Positions 42,378-54,530 of a stretch of DNA of 64,000 nt are shown one piece after another. A model generated the notes under the pieces. That model worked only from the letters and a program-made list of their open reading frames with translations. It was not told the DNA's origin and searched no databases. This DNA is from Myotis daubentonii. Taxonomy: Eukaryota; Chordata; Mammalia; Chiroptera; Vespertilionidae. A program made the translations under genes and the position numbers. The DNA lies in the NCBI RefSeq assembly GCF_963259705.1, contig NC_081841.1, positions 89,417,063 through 89,481,062 on the forward strand, read 5' to 3'. How positions within the stretch are numbered: position 1 is the first letter of the stretch; each line of letters opens with the position of its first letter.

Positions 42378-42570
42378 ATTTTTTAATTTATTTAATTTTT
42401 ATTGATTGAGATATTACATATGTGTCCTTATCCCCCCTTTGCGACCCCCCTCTCATGCCCTCTCCCCTCTGGTGTCTGTGTCCATTGGTTAGGCTTATAT
42501 GCATGCAAAAACACTTACTTTTGTCTATATCTGAGTTTATCACATTCTGTCCCTATTTTTTATGAAATGA
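42378..42570 (-). repeat. L1 3' UTR, minus strand
   Basis: TTTATTGATTGAGATATTACATATGTGTCC, then the C-rich CCTCTCCCCTCTGGTGTCTGTGTCCATTGG and TTATATGCATGCA match the antisense L1 3' UTR also seen at 18660-18730 and 37950-38000. Confidence 0.8.
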
Positions 42571-42904
42571 ATAAAAGGGAGTAAGGGAAAGCAATAATAG
42601 TATGAATTATAACTTTGTAAATCCAATATGAATGAAAAGAGGTAAAATCATTATGATAAAATAGGGTTGGATAGTTTTTATACTAAATCAGATCAATTAT
42701 TTATTCAACTGTTAAAATACAGAATTAAAGAATTGCATAATATAATGGAAGTAGATCCCCAAGATTATTATAATAGCAGAGATTTATTTATAAAAAACAT
42801 TTCTTTTAATCTCTGAAAATAGACTAATGTTATTAAATTTTTATACTTTATTGTGCTTGTTTTCAGGAGAACATAATATACAAAAAAGGGTATTAGCTGT
42901 AGTT
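42571..42904. other. Unassigned AT-rich sequence
   Basis: Nothing recognised. Confidence 0.5.
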
Positions 42905-43030
42905 TTTTAAAAGATGGACTTTGAAATCACATAGATCTGAGGTGAAATTGAAGATCCTCTACTTACCTAATGCAAGGAATTAATTATCTTTGCTTCTCAG
43001 TTCTCTCATGGAAAAATCAGATGACCACAT
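42905..43030 (+). repeat. MIR SINE fragment
   Basis: AAGATGGACTTTGAAATCACATAGATCTG ... CTTCTCAGTTCTCTCATGG follows the sense MIR order. Confidence 0.6.
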
Positions 43031-43424
43031 TTGTTTTCTTAGAGTTTTTTAAGGTGGTGGTGGTGGGGGGGAATAATGTATCTTTTTTCATACAGAAATC
43101 ACTGATCATGGCACCTGGCAGGTAATAGACTTTCATACAATGTTAATTTTATTTAAGAAGTTATAGGTCACATATGTACTAACTGTGGACTAATTTCTGA
43201 ACGCATTCCCAAAATAACCTGGAATGTATTTACTAAATACTAAATAATATGGCCCATCTTATGCTGGCAAATCAAGGAACAAGAAGTGTAGTCCTGCATT
43301 GGAGCAAAGGAGATTCACCTGCTCCCCTTCAGATAGCCCTTAGAGACCTTTATGTCTCCCTGGATCCCGTGACCAACTCACCTGAATTAGGAGGAGGAAG
43401 TGTCCTGTGTTATTCAGGATTCTT
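43031..43424. other. Unassigned sequence
   Basis: A G-rich GGTGGTGGTGGTGGGGGGG run lies at 43053-43071. Otherwise nothing recognised. Confidence 0.5.
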
Positions 43425-43805
43425 CAAAGGAAGAGAACCAATAGGAGATATACATATAATATATATATACATATAATATAATATACATATAATTATATAT
43501 ATATAATATGGAGATATTTATTTTAAGGAATTGGCTCACGTGACTTGGGAAGCTGGAGAGCCTAAAATCTATAGAGTGGGCCATCAAGGTGGAGACAGAA
43601 TTCCTTCTTCAGTTTTTGTTCTGTTAAGGCCTTCAACTGATCATCAAATTACCTTCCACTTACATTATGGAAAGTAATTTTATTTACTCAGTGTCTATTA
43701 ATCTAATTAAAAATACTTTCACAGAAACTCTCTAGAATAATGTTTGACCAAATATCTGGGTACCACAGCCTAGTCAAGTTGACACCCCAAATTAACCACC
43801 ACACA
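43425..43805 (-). repeat. MaLR-type (MLT1-group) LTR, minus strand
   Basis: Opens ATTCAGGATTCTTCAAAGGAAGAGAACCAATAGGAGATAT, carries a long TATA-rich run (43447-43510), GGAATTGGCTCACGTGAC and TTGTTCTGTTAAGGCCTTCAACTGATC, and closes GTCAAGTTGACACCCCAAATTAACCA. Same LTR group as 29481-29961, in the same orientation. Confidence 0.82.
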
Positions 43806-43835
43806 GCCCATGAATATCATCCTCCACAGATGCTG

Positions 43836-44062
43836 ATGAACGCAGTGGTTAAGAGTTTCGGAGTCAGGCAGACGTGTATTCAAACTCAAACTCTTCAACT
43901 TACTATGTGTACTTTCTAAAGTTTATCTGTAAAACAGAAACCGAGATGCCCACAGCAAAGGATCATTGGAAATGTTGCAATAAGAAAATTAAATTATGAT
44001 GCCATTGCCATGTTTAGAACTGTACCTGGCATACACTGTGCATTCAATAACTAATAGCATCT
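43836..44062 (+). repeat. MIR SINE, plus strand
   Basis: CAGTGGTTAAGAGTTTCGGAGTCAGGCAGAC ... CTGGCATACACTGTGCATTCAATAA, a nearly complete sense MIR. Confidence 0.87.
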
Positions 44063-45160
44063 TTTTCTGGTGAAAACAAAAAAGAAGTTTGGTTAAAAGA
44101 GGACTGGCCCGCATTTGTTGATGGCTCTTCCTTGGCTGGCTCCTGAGCCACCTCAAATTATATTTCCTCTAAGTAACACCTTTTGATGTTGTTAAAGTAA
44201 AATAAATAAGACACTCCATTTATACTTTATAAAATGCACCTCCCACCCAGATTCTCTTTCTGTACCATTTTTCTTCTTGTCTTCTGCACATTTTGTCACA
44301 GAAAATTGCCAGGTGCAGGTCACAGATGTCACAGAGATAACAAAGGGAAGGAAGAGCTTTCTGCACTTCCCTCCTTGTAAGCACAAAAATCAATCACACT
44401 TTCTCAGCAAAGAGGCTAAGTTAGTCGGCCTTACATTTGAACTTGTCCCCCCCCCCCCCCGCCCCAAGTAAATAGTTGAATTGGGAATGTTGATTAATGT
44501 ATTTGAACAGAAATGTATTAGTGAAGCTTTTCAAAAAGAACTTCTTTCTCTATTTCCATACAATTAGACCCACAAATCCACACACATCACACATTCACAC
44601 ACTCACAGTTCATACTAGGATTGCAAAATATCCTAGAAGTGGCGCATTTCACACAAGTGAAGCAGCAGCCTTCATCTGCTTGCTAATCCTTAAGTTAACT
44701 TTGCAGCCATCCATTCCTCTTCCCAACTACAGCCTCAGAAAAACTGCAAAGTGTGAGTAACAGAGTAAATGAAAGCTTCAACTTTAGACTTTACCCAAGT
44801 TTACTATAATTTTACATGAATATGGACATTGCTCCTACATCAGGTAGGTCAGATAACAAATAATAATTATTCTTAGTAACCATGTAGTGTAGAATAGCAA
44901 CAGCTACTCTATCAATAGCAAAGTCTCTGAGAAAACTTTATGAAGACTATAAAATCTGGAGCATGAGTCATCAATGACTGATTGTGTTACAAGTGTATGA
45001 TTATGCTTATGGACCTGAAAGAACCCTGGACTAGGAGACTGAGGAGTGGGTTCTGGTTCTTAAATAAGTCAATTATCCTTCAGTATTGATGCTGGTATCA
45101 GGATGCTTGTGAAGGTTAATTGAAATATTGTAAGTGAAAGGACTTATAGACTGGTAGAAA
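44063..45160. other. Unassigned sequence
   Basis: No gene. A C-run of about 16 bases at 44446-44460 and a CACACATCACACATTCACAC low-complexity stretch near 44580. Confidence 0.5.
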
Positions 45161-45355
45161 TGGTTAATAATAGTAGCTAATATTTATTGAACACTAAGCA
45201 TTGTCATAGATTCTGTTAGTGCCAGGTACTTTTAGCTTGCGTGTGGTATGTGTGAGTGTGTGTAAATAACATAACTGAATAAGATCACAGCGATAGTAGG
45301 TGCTACAAACAGGCTTAAACACAGGCCTTCCGGCTGCAGGAGTCCAGGCCCTGAT
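45161..45355 (-). repeat. MIR SINE, minus strand
   Basis: AATAATAGTAGCTAATATTTATTGAACACTAAGC ... ACAGGCTTAAACACAGGCCTTCCGGC is the antisense MIR order, with an inserted TGTGTGAGTGTGTG run. Confidence 0.75.
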
Positions 45356-45364
45356 TTCTCCAGT

Positions 45365-45485
45365 CTTAGGTTAGGACTTGAAAGACATTTACTCAATGTC
45401 TACTGACTTAAATATTAATCTCATCTAAAAATACTTTCATAGAAACATCTAGAATAATGTTTGAGCAAATGTCTGGGTAACACAT
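45365..45485 (-). repeat. MaLR-type LTR fragment
   Basis: TTACTCAATGTCTACTGACTTAAATATTAATC and TCTAGAATAATGTTTGAGCAAATGTCTGGGTAA match the right-hand part of the LTR at 43425-43805. Confidence 0.7.
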
Positions 45486-46974
45486 GGAAAGCCTACAGTG
45501 GCTCATTTTGCACAAGGTGATACTGAGGCAAAGTGAATGTAATATTCACACTACAAAATACCAGATACATACAAGACATTCCTCATACCATCAACGTCAA
45601 CACTTTCTTCTCTGAAGGGAAACCATAGCCAGGAGAATAATACTTAGGAAAGCGTTAACCAGAGTTGGCTATCAGACCCATAGGAAGATCAAAGAGAGAT
45701 TGTGGGGCTGATGGAAAAAAAAAACATGAAATATAAAGACAAGTAAAGAATATAGGGAGGAGAAGACTTTATTTCTCACTTTGCTTTTTCCCTGTGTTAT
45801 TCTAGAAGGGATAGCAGAAAGCTGGAAAGTTCAATGTGAGTTTTGGAGGCAGGCCTGAGCCCAATCCCTGGTTTATATGGATCATGAAGCAAGACATACT
45901 AGTAAGCAACTTGCAGAATTTCCACTCCATGCTTTGATTAATAAGTGGGCTTTTTTTTCTGGATATACTCCCATGAGCTCCTTTAACACTTATCTGCCAC
46001 CACAAGTACAATGAGAAATAATGAAAAAATTAATGAGACAATGCTTTTAAAATTTTTCTGACAAGTTTCAAAAGCACATCTGACTGTAGATGCTTATCTG
46101 CGATGAACTATTGAACCCTGAAAGTGTGACTGGTTGAACCTCGTGTCTTGTGAACAGCAGCTATAGTAAGTAATCCAGGAGTTAATGACTTCCAAGGAAG
46201 TCATATGGTTAGTTTAAGTATTAGCCATCATTCAAAAAAAATCTCTTTTCTATTTTGGCCAATTCATTTTGAAAAGTTCTATATTTTACATGCAGCTCAA
46301 TAAAATATAACTCAAAAATTCAGAAAAATAAGTAGTAGTTTTATTTTAAAACAGAGGATGAGACTTTGAGTAACATAATATACTAAGTATAGAGAAAGAA
46401 TAAACCAGAAGGAATGATTCAATCACTTATAATTTTAAAAATCTACCTTTTTAATGTTGCTTCAAATATCACAGTCCAGGGAAGAACAAATCATTTGGGT
46501 TGTGTTATTTATTTATTCTACTTTTAAAATAATGCTTTTCCCAGGCATAAGTACAGAAAAAAAAATCATTAAATTGTATAATAGTCAATACTATTACAAT
46601 TTTACAGCTCAAAATAGTACAAAAAATAGTTTATTAAAAGACTAGCATATTAAGTGTCCTTCCTTTGGAAAATACAAAATTTTAAATGCTACTTAGCATT
46701 GGGCCCTGATGACCAGGAAGTAGGTGTAAGGCACACTGACCCAGGGTTACAATCTTATGGCTGACAGAGAAAAATAAGAGCATAGTAATCATTGAGACTA
46801 TTTCAGCAAAAGCAGCATTGGAGCTGTATTTATTACCATCCTAATGGAGACTCATTCTGTGAGCAGTATTGTTTATTTCTTTGCAGGCTTGACTCCCTGG
46901 GGAAGGAGTTCCACTTGATCACATCTGTGCCTCTCTCAAAGTAACAAAAGTCATATGCCATGCAAAGGCACAAT
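45486..46974. other. Unassigned AT-rich sequence
   Basis: No gene or confident repeat in about 1.5 kb. Confidence 0.5.
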
Positions 46975-47165
46975 ACTAATGAGAATACCTATTATTTATT
47001 AAGCACCTATTATGGGTCTGTAATTACATACATTTTCTCATTTAATTTCATAATAATATTTATGAGGGCATTATTATTCTTATTATGCAGATGGAAAAAC
47101 TAAGGCCTCAAGAACTTACATAACTTGCTTAATGGTGATACTGATCCTATAACTATTACATGAAG
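46975..47165 (-). repeat. MIR SINE, minus strand
   Basis: TATTTATTAAGCACCTATTATGGGTCTG ... TTCTTATTATGCAGATGGAAAAACTAAGGCCTC is antisense MIR. Confidence 0.8.
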
Positions 47166-49679
47166 ATCAATGGGTGATCATGCCTATAGTTGTTATTATT
47201 AAAAAATGGAGGGGCTTGATCCTGGAAATGTGTTGTAGCATGAAAGCTAGAAGTTCATTGTTCCACATAATGGAACATCTCATTCACTGAAACATAAACA
47301 TCTATCTGTGATTTTGCAGAAAATGAAAAACAGTTCTGGTAAACCAAGCAGGAATCTTGACATTTAGTCATTCAAATATATACTTTGATATGTTTCCTGG
47401 GAATAGTAAACCTCAAAACTGTGCTTTAAAGAAAGGAGTCCATCCATGATATAAATAATTTCCTTCAAATATTCACAAATAATCATTGCCCATTGTGCCT
47501 AAAAGGGAATCTCCTAAATGAACATGTTTTCCAATCAGAACTGAACAATTGCCTAGGCAGTAGAGTGGTAGGGACTTAACTTTCACACAAGCGCTAAACA
47601 GGTAGGTCACCATTGAATAATGGATTCTGTGCCTATGACATAATTTGACTGTTTAGAGTCTCGTGCCTCAAACCTCCATGCTTTTCCTGGAGATTTGTAA
47701 AGAGATGGAATATTTTCTCCTTTAGAGTACCTAAAAAAATAATAATAATGACCTAATTTGAGCATAAGATTGGAAGTAAAATGATTCTCAATAAACCATA
47801 TGCCAGTTTAAAATAATGTCTTTGACCAATTTGACATGGAATATATAACATGTCACATGTGCTTCTTTCCTAATGACAAGTGCAACATCATCCACCACGT
47901 ACATGAGTCCATTCCCTTTTTTCTTCTCTTATCTAGCATTTATCTCCTTTGTGTCGAACCTCTTATTGTGCAGAGTTAGTCTCACTAAAGTCATTGAGTA
48001 CTTACTGCTATTTTTACCACTTAAATAAAGCATTATGAAGGAAAAACATGTTTTCAAAAACTAAGATCATTGATATTCACACACACTCACACACACACAC
48101 AGCAAATGACAGAGTTTTATTAAAGCCATTCTGTTTGCTGCAAAGCCAAGAGACCATTTTGCATTTTTTTCTAATACGTTTTATGAAAGCTTTTTAAAAA
48201 TCCATTGTTCACTAATTTTTCAAAATGAGTAATTATGCTTTTTTGAAAAACATAGCTTAATCTGTTTGAAAGGATAAACTATAGAAACATTTAAATAGTT
48301 CTTCTAGAATATATTTAAAACCTAGTTTAAGACTGTTCTATTTAGAATGTAATACTTGAATGTATGTTTAATATCTCAATTTCTGAAGAGGAAATGTGAT
48401 ATTTAAATCTTAGTAAATCGCTGAGAAGTTATTCAGAAATACACTGAGTCTTAGAAGTACCATACCCCTGCCCAACAGAGTGTTTTATTGAGTTGACCAA
48501 TATATTTGCAAGAAGAAGGCTCTGATAGGGCCTCTCTAAATGCTAAGATTCCCATATTATTTTTATTTTAATCAAAATGAAATTTACCCTGGCACAGTAC
48601 AGACCTCAGGCACCCTTCATTGTTCCATGGAGCAGATGTTTTGGAATTCACATAGCAGACAGACTGCCTTTATGATAGGTTTCTAGAATGAGGGCTTTGG
48701 TCAAACTGGTCATGCCTGTATTGAAACTTTTCACTCATCAGAACAATTTCATTTTTTTACTTATCTCATCTGTCAATCTCATCTTGATAAAAATTCAAGT
48801 TTTTAAAAACTAAATTATATATCCCTTTTTTTCCAAAAAACATTCCTAGCATTTGAAGCATTGAGTCATCAAGATTGAACGTAAGATTTAATTTTTTTGT
48901 TTTAGTTATCATCTCACAAAATAGGCAAATAAGGACATCTGTTCATTGAAATCCATTATAAGACAAACACCTTTGAATAACTGTCAACCCAATCTTTAAA
49001 CAAGCAAGAGACACAGATGGGTGACCTTTCCTAGGTTCAGGTTCATGGCGCCCATAGGGCATTTGTGGCATAAAAGGGACATGTGTCTATTGTGTGCCCT
49101 TAAGGAAGTAAGAGGAATCATTCCTGTGTCTGGGCTGATGTCCACCCATCTCCTCACCAGCAAACAATGCAACTCATGGGCCAATCTCTCCCAGATTTCT
49201 TGGCCTGGATTGTTGAGGACATTGTTGAGACTTTGGCTCTTTTTCGTAACCATCTGATAATGCTAATGTTTGCTTAGCCTGACCATGCAGTCCCTGGGTG
49301 TGAGGTATTTTTGGAGGCACACTGACTCATTCAAGCACGTAAGTGCCATTTAGGACATTGCAGCACTAATCTACTAAATGCCACCTGGGACTGTGTTTAG
49401 CCGAGTAAATATCCCCAGTTCCTGTATTTGATTTCCTTGAACCTGGGGAGGAACAGCACACGGCCTTTACAAAAAAAAGGTCTGTATTCAATTTTGTTTG
49501 AGAGTTGGAACACAACATTTTCAAAAGGTTTCTATTACCTAAATTTAACTCCCATAACCCCAGTGGACTCAATTGATTATTTTCTGATTTTGCACAATTC
49601 CAAGGAGCAAGCAGATCTTACTGTGCTCTGGAGCTGAGTATAGAAGTAATTAGATCTTCAAGGAAATTGACTACTTTTT
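47166..49679. other. Repeat-poor unassigned sequence
   Basis: About 2.5 kb with almost nothing I can assign to a mobile element, apart from a (CA)n near 48079-48102. Frames at 48996-49257 (78 and 85 codons, opposite strands) have no domain. Absence of repeats can mark conserved non-coding DNA, but I cannot test that here. Confidence 0.4.
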
Positions 49680-49813
49680 GGGTGTTTTTTTGTTTTGTTT
49701 TGTTTTATTAATCCTCACCCAAGGATATTTGCAAGCACCCCAACCAGGGCTGGACCTGGGACCCTTTAGTCTACGGGCTAACACTATATCCACTGAGCCA
49801 AACTGGCTAGGGC
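49680..49813 (-). mobile_element. Internally shortened tRNA-derived SINE
   Basis: Plus strand ends in the reverse-complemented tRNA head (GGACCTGGGACCC, CACTATATCCACTGAGCCAAACTGGCTAGGG), but only ATTAATCCTCACCCAAGGATATTT joins it to a TTTTGTTTTGTTTTG tail; the VES GCAGGAGGCAGC body is missing. Approximate 18-base duplication AGGAAATTGACTACTTTT / AGGAAATTGGTTACTTTT (49661 and 49814). Confidence 0.8.
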
Positions 49814-49956
49814 AGGAAATTGGTTACTTTTAACTCTGGTTATAAAACAACTATCATGAAAACCTGCTTGTATGGGACTGGTATCCTTGAAGTTTTGCCC
49901 TTATTAATCCAGAGAATGGGCTGCATGTTTGCCTGCTGGCTTCTAAAGTTTTCTTT

Positions 49957-50178
49957 CTTTCTTTCTTTTTTTAAATATATTTATTGACTTCAGAGAAGGA
50001 GGAGAGAGAGAGAGAGAGGGAAAGATCAATGATGAGAGAAAATCATTGATTTGCTGCCTCCTGCATACCCCACACTAGGGATCCAGCCCGCAACAAAGGC
50101 ATGTGCCCTGACCAGGAATCGAACTGTGACCTCCTAGTTCCTAGGTGAATGCTCAACCACTGAGCCATGCCAGCTGGG
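49957..50178 (-). mobile_element. VES SINE, minus strand
   Basis: Duplication CTTCTAAAGTTTTCTTT / CTTCTAAAATTTTCTTT (49940-49956 and 50179-50195, one mismatch). Contains a GAGAGAGAGAGAGA run and the variant head GTGACCTCCTAGTTCCTAGG also found in the SINEs at 7564 and 58685. Confidence 0.92.
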
Positions 50179-50195
50179 CTTCTAAAATTTTCTTT

Positions 50196-50796
50196 AACAA
50201 ATTTCCACAAGTATGCATGTTGTCATATTTGCGTAATAGCTGAGATGCAGGAAATCAATTGCAAAGAAGGTATAATCCCTGTTTCTTAAAGAGGGGACAA
50301 TTTAATAGGAGACACTTTAACTCCATGTGACAGCTGTTATCAGGATGGCACTGAAGTTCAGAAATTGCATTTTATGCAATCTTAGGGTATTTAAAATGGA
50401 AGAGATTTTTAGAGGACTACTTCCCTACTAGTAAAATGATGTCTACGATAACTCTTACTGTATAAAGCGTGACTATAAGGAAAAAGTAGTATTTATATCA
50501 CTCCAGTTAATTACTCAGACACCTGCTTCAGGCTTTACATGGAATTTCTAGTTAGGTAAGCAGTCCACGACAGCAGATTTCCTATCAGAACCAAACTTCA
50601 CCTTTGTAAGAAAAGGGAAATCTTTAAACAATAAAAATTAATGTTGACTTTCTAATGTATGTGCATTAAACCTAAAGTAATAGGTGATATGGTAATAACT
50701 AAAAGGTGGGAACTCTGGATTTTAATTTGCCATGAAGGAAGACCATGGGCAAGTCACTAGACTTCCTCGTTATCGGTTTTCAAGGGGAAATTACAA
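50196..50796. other. Unassigned AT-rich sequence
   Basis: Nothing recognised. Confidence 0.5.
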
Positions 50797-51005
50797 AAAC
50801 TTTGAAATCAGAAAAACCTAAGTTTGGAACTCATCTCTGCCCTGTATGAACTGGGTAAAGTTAAACAAGTTCAAAATGTATCTGTTTGCTTCCTAATGTT
50901 TACCATGGAGATAATAGGAACTCTCTGAAAGAGTTGCTTTGTGCATGAAAAAGAGATAACATATCAAGTTCCTTATACCATTAGCACTCTAAATAAATGT
51001 TAATT
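50797..51005 (+). repeat. MIR SINE, plus strand
   Basis: TTTGAAATCAGAAAAACCTAAGTTTGGAACTC ... CACTCTAAATAAATGTTAATT follows the sense MIR order. Confidence 0.75.
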
Positions 51006-51138
51006 TCCTCTTCAGAAAATCCAGATGAAAATACTTGGAAGAATGTATAATCTCTATTCAAATTTAAGATATTACCATTATTATTTACAGGCTTTGCTTA
51101 ATAACTAAAAATTAAGAACTACAGAGAAGAATGTTCTT

Positions 51139-51899
51139 TGTTATTTTATTTTTCAATTATAGTCCACATTCAATATTATTTTGTATTAGTTTCAGGTGGA
51201 CAGCATAGTAGTTAGACAATCATACACTATACAAAGTGTTATCCCTGATATTTCCAGTACCCACCTGGCACCATGCATAGTTATTAAAATGTTATTGACT
51301 CTATTCCCTCTGCTGTACTTTACATTCTGGTGACTATTTTGTAACTACCAATTTGTTTTTCTTAATCCCTCCACTTTTTCACCCACTCCCCCATACTCTC
51401 TCCCCTCTGGCAACCAGTAGTCTTTATTGTACCTATTAGTTTGTTTCAATTTTGTTTGTTTATTTTGTTCTTTAGAGTCCACTTGTGAGTGAAATCATGT
51501 GGCATTTGTCTTTCTCTGACTGACTTATTTCACTTTTCATTATACCCTCCAGGTCCATCCATGCTATTGCAAATGGTAAAATTCCATTTTTTATAGCCAA
51601 GTAATATTCCACTATATATATGCACCACCACGTTTTTATACATTTGTCTGTTGATGGGCACTTAGGTTGCTTCTATATCTTGGTTATTGTAAGTGACACT
51701 GCAATGAACATAAGAGTGCATATATTCTTTCAAATTCGTGTACTGCGTTTGTTCAATACCTAGCAGTAGAATCATGGGTCATAGGCGGTTTCATTTTTAA
51801 TTTTTTGAGGAACCTCCATACTGTTTTCCATAAAGAGTCCCACCAACAATACACAAATGTTCTCTTTTTCCACATCTTTGCCAACACTTTTTGTTTGTC
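51139..51899 (-). mobile_element. 5'-truncated L1, minus strand
   Basis: Perfect 16-bp target duplication AGAGAAGAATGTTCTT (51123-51138 and 51900-51915). The left edge is the degenerate poly-T, then the antisense 3' UTR and the ORF2 C-terminal landmarks CTGACTGACTTATTTCACTT, GGTCCATCCATGCTATTGC, TGTTGATGGGCACTTAGGTTGC. 5'-truncated, as most L1 insertions are. Its 3' UTR differs from the L1s at 18600 and 37851, suggesting an older subfamily. Confidence 0.93.
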
Positions 51900-51915
51900 A
51901 GAGAAGAATGTTCTT

Positions 51916-52934
51916 AGCTATTAAGTATTTATAATTTTATGGCTGGAAATATATTTTAAATATCTATCACCTTGTTGAGTCACCTGTTTGTTGTCAAATA
52001 AGATGTTCTACATTGATTAGTACAGTCATGAGTAATTTTATGTTAGTCTACATTTTAAAAACTGTCAGATTTCCACACTTTACAATTATCAACAAGAAAT
52101 CAGCCTCAGACAACATAAATGCCAGCATTAAGTGCCTATATTTACAAGTTTTTAAATTTTACTTTAAAAAATGGTTACCTTAAGCATATATATTTGAACA
52201 TAATTCTAATTATTAAATGCTACATGTCCTATTATGAACCATGGTCAGTGTTTGATCTTTCCAGGTAGGGAATTTCAGAGCATTCTTACTATGCTTTTTT
52301 TGGTCCAAATATACATGCATTATATATTTATGTATACATATATATAAAACAAGACCCTCCTGATATTCCTGATCATTAAATCACTTTATATTAGAGTATA
52401 TAGAATACTGGATTACAAGTAAGTGTGTCTGTAAGTTTTCAGCATCCAAGACACCCTTAAGATTCTATATTTTTATATAATTTTGATTTATCTTAGGCCA
52501 AAATACTTTTGTGCCTAGGTGTTCCAACTCTGTTTTCCTCACCTTCAGCCATTGCAGCCCACAAAAGCTCTGAAAAGCTTTCTCTTGTGAAAAGCAAGTA
52601 GAAACTACAGGTGTTAAAGCATTAGTAGTATTTAACAGAGATGTTCCCTCCTCAATGGATTGAAAGAAAACTCTTAAAAGAAGAAAAAAAACAAAACCAT
52701 TTACAATAAATATTGGCAACATTCCAAAGCAGTTTGTAAGAGCAACTAAAGTATACCTAATTTTCTAATTGGGGGGGATCCCTAATTATCAACTATACAG
52801 TATATGGGACAGTATCCTGAGTGTGTCGTCTGTCTGCAATCAATTTTATTAAAAATAAAATCACTGGTGAGCTTGTTGGATGTGGCTCAGGGAGTAGCCA
52901 GAATGGGATGAAATTCCAATATCTATTACATGTC
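51916..52934. other. Unassigned AT-rich sequence
   Basis: No gene. TA-rich run near 52310-52346. Confidence 0.5.
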
Positions 52935-53275
52935 TATGGGCAGGTCTCTCTGCTGGGGGCCCTGAACAACACAAAGATGAATAAGCCAAGGGGTCTATGC
53001 TCAGGGAGAGCTGGACCTTACCGCAATTAACTACTGTAGCAGGTGCAAAGTGGTACTCAATACATGTTCATTTAATGAATGCACTATTGCCAGTTCTGAA
53101 ACAAGTATAAATAATACACTAAAGGACTCTAAGAAAAGTGAGATGGATTTACTAGGAAGTTGAAGGGGAAGTGGCATCTTGAACTGAGCCTTGGAGAACT
53201 AGTAAAATTTTATCCAGAAAGATCGACTGGAGGGAAGGAATGCAACAGCAGGAATGTGGGAAGTTCTGTGTCCAT
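52935..53275 (+). repeat. L2 LINE fragment (candidate)
   Basis: CTGGGGGCCCTGAACAACACAAAGATGAATAAG, CTTGAACTGAGCCTTGGAGAAC and GGAAGGAATGCAACAGCAGGAATGTG follow L2 3' order loosely. Confidence 0.5.
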
Positions 53276-53916
53276 AGGAGCCTTTGGAATGATAGCCTAA
53301 CATGCACTTTACTTCACAAGCTCCATGTATCACTCAGGAACAAAAATCTAACCTCTTCTCTGATTGTTAAAATTAAAAATGATTTGTCTGCTAATTTACT
53401 CAAACTTCTTTGACTTCCAGTTTTCTCCTGTGTAAACTAATAATCATAGCCCACATCATGTACATGTCTTTGCATTAATTGTGCTTGTTACAGTCCTGCC
53501 ACCTCTGAGGTTCCCAGTCACCTGTAAGTGTAGCAATCCCAACAATAACAGCTGTAAATTGTTTGATATTTTAGATGTGCTTCTGAAGAATAATTGTGGG
53601 AATGCCTGAACATAATCAAAGCAATATTTACTATTTTTTCTTTAAAATTCAGCTCAGCTGTACTTCTCTTTTCCCTTTTAGATTTCCTCACAAGTTAAGG
53701 GAAGCATCCCAAGCTTCACATGTTCAGTTGTGCTCTCAGAGTCTTACATGCTTATTCTAACTTAGATCAACAGACATGTATCTTAAGGATTGAACCATGT
53801 CCCATGATTCATGTAACACATAGAAATGTCTTCATCTGCTATTGGTCTATTCATTTGTGGTGTTACATTTCAGAGAACTTAGAGTAAAAGGCTTTTGGTT
53901 ACAAGTTTTTATGGGA
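53276..53916. other. Unassigned sequence
   Basis: No gene. TCAGCTCAGCTGTACTTCTC near 53651 is weakly L2-like. Confidence 0.4.
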
Positions 53917-54348
53917 TCTATAATAATAAAAGCATAATACGCTAATTAGACCAAATAGCTGAACAACCTTTTGGACATCACTCCGGACATCCTTCCATAT
54001 GAAGCTGCAGTGATAAGGGCCGAGGCAGAGGCAGTTAGGGGTGATCAGGCAGGCAGGCGACCAGTTAGGGGCATCAGTCAGGCAGGCAGGGTGGTTAGGG
54101 GTGATCAGGCAGGCAGGTGAGTGGTTAAGGACGATCAGGCAGGCAGGCAAGCAGTTAGGAGCCAGTGGTCCTGGATTGTGAGAGGGATGTCTGACTGCCG
54201 GTTTAGGCCCAATCCCACAGGGATCCCTGCAGAATCGGGCCTAAACCAGCAGTCAGACTTCCCTTTAGGGGTCTTGGGTTACAAGAGGGTGCAGGCCAGG
54301 CTGAGGGACACCCCCCCCTGCACAAAATTTCATGCACCAGGCCTCTAG
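53917..54348 (+). mobile_element. Non-autonomous Helitron H8
   Basis: The 5' end TCTATAATAATAAAAGCATA is followed by ACGCTAATTAGACCAAATAG. The 3' hairpin region TGCACAAAATTTCATGCACC is followed by AGGCCTCTAG. Base before it is A (53916), base after is the T that begins the next Helitron. Interior carries GGTGATCAGGCAGGCAGG repeats (about 54030-54160). Confidence 0.94.
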
Positions 54349-54530
54349 TCTATAATAATAAAAGTGTAATATGCTAATTAGACCAGATAGACCAACAACC
54401 TCCTGGACATCCTTCTGAATGACCTTCTTGATGAAGCTGGGGCTGTGAGGGCTAAGGCGAGGGCCGAGGCAAGCCACCGGAGCTGTGAGGGCCGTGTCCC
54501 TTGCACAAATTTTATGCATTGGGCCTCTAG
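54349..54530 (+). mobile_element. Non-autonomous Helitron H9
   Basis: Starts TCTATAATAATAAAAGTGTA directly after the CTAG of H8, carries ATGCTAATTAGACCAGATAG, and ends TTGCACAAATTTTATGCATTGGGCCTCTAG before T (54531). At 182 bp it is the smallest Helitron here and contains little beyond the two ends. Confidence 0.94.
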
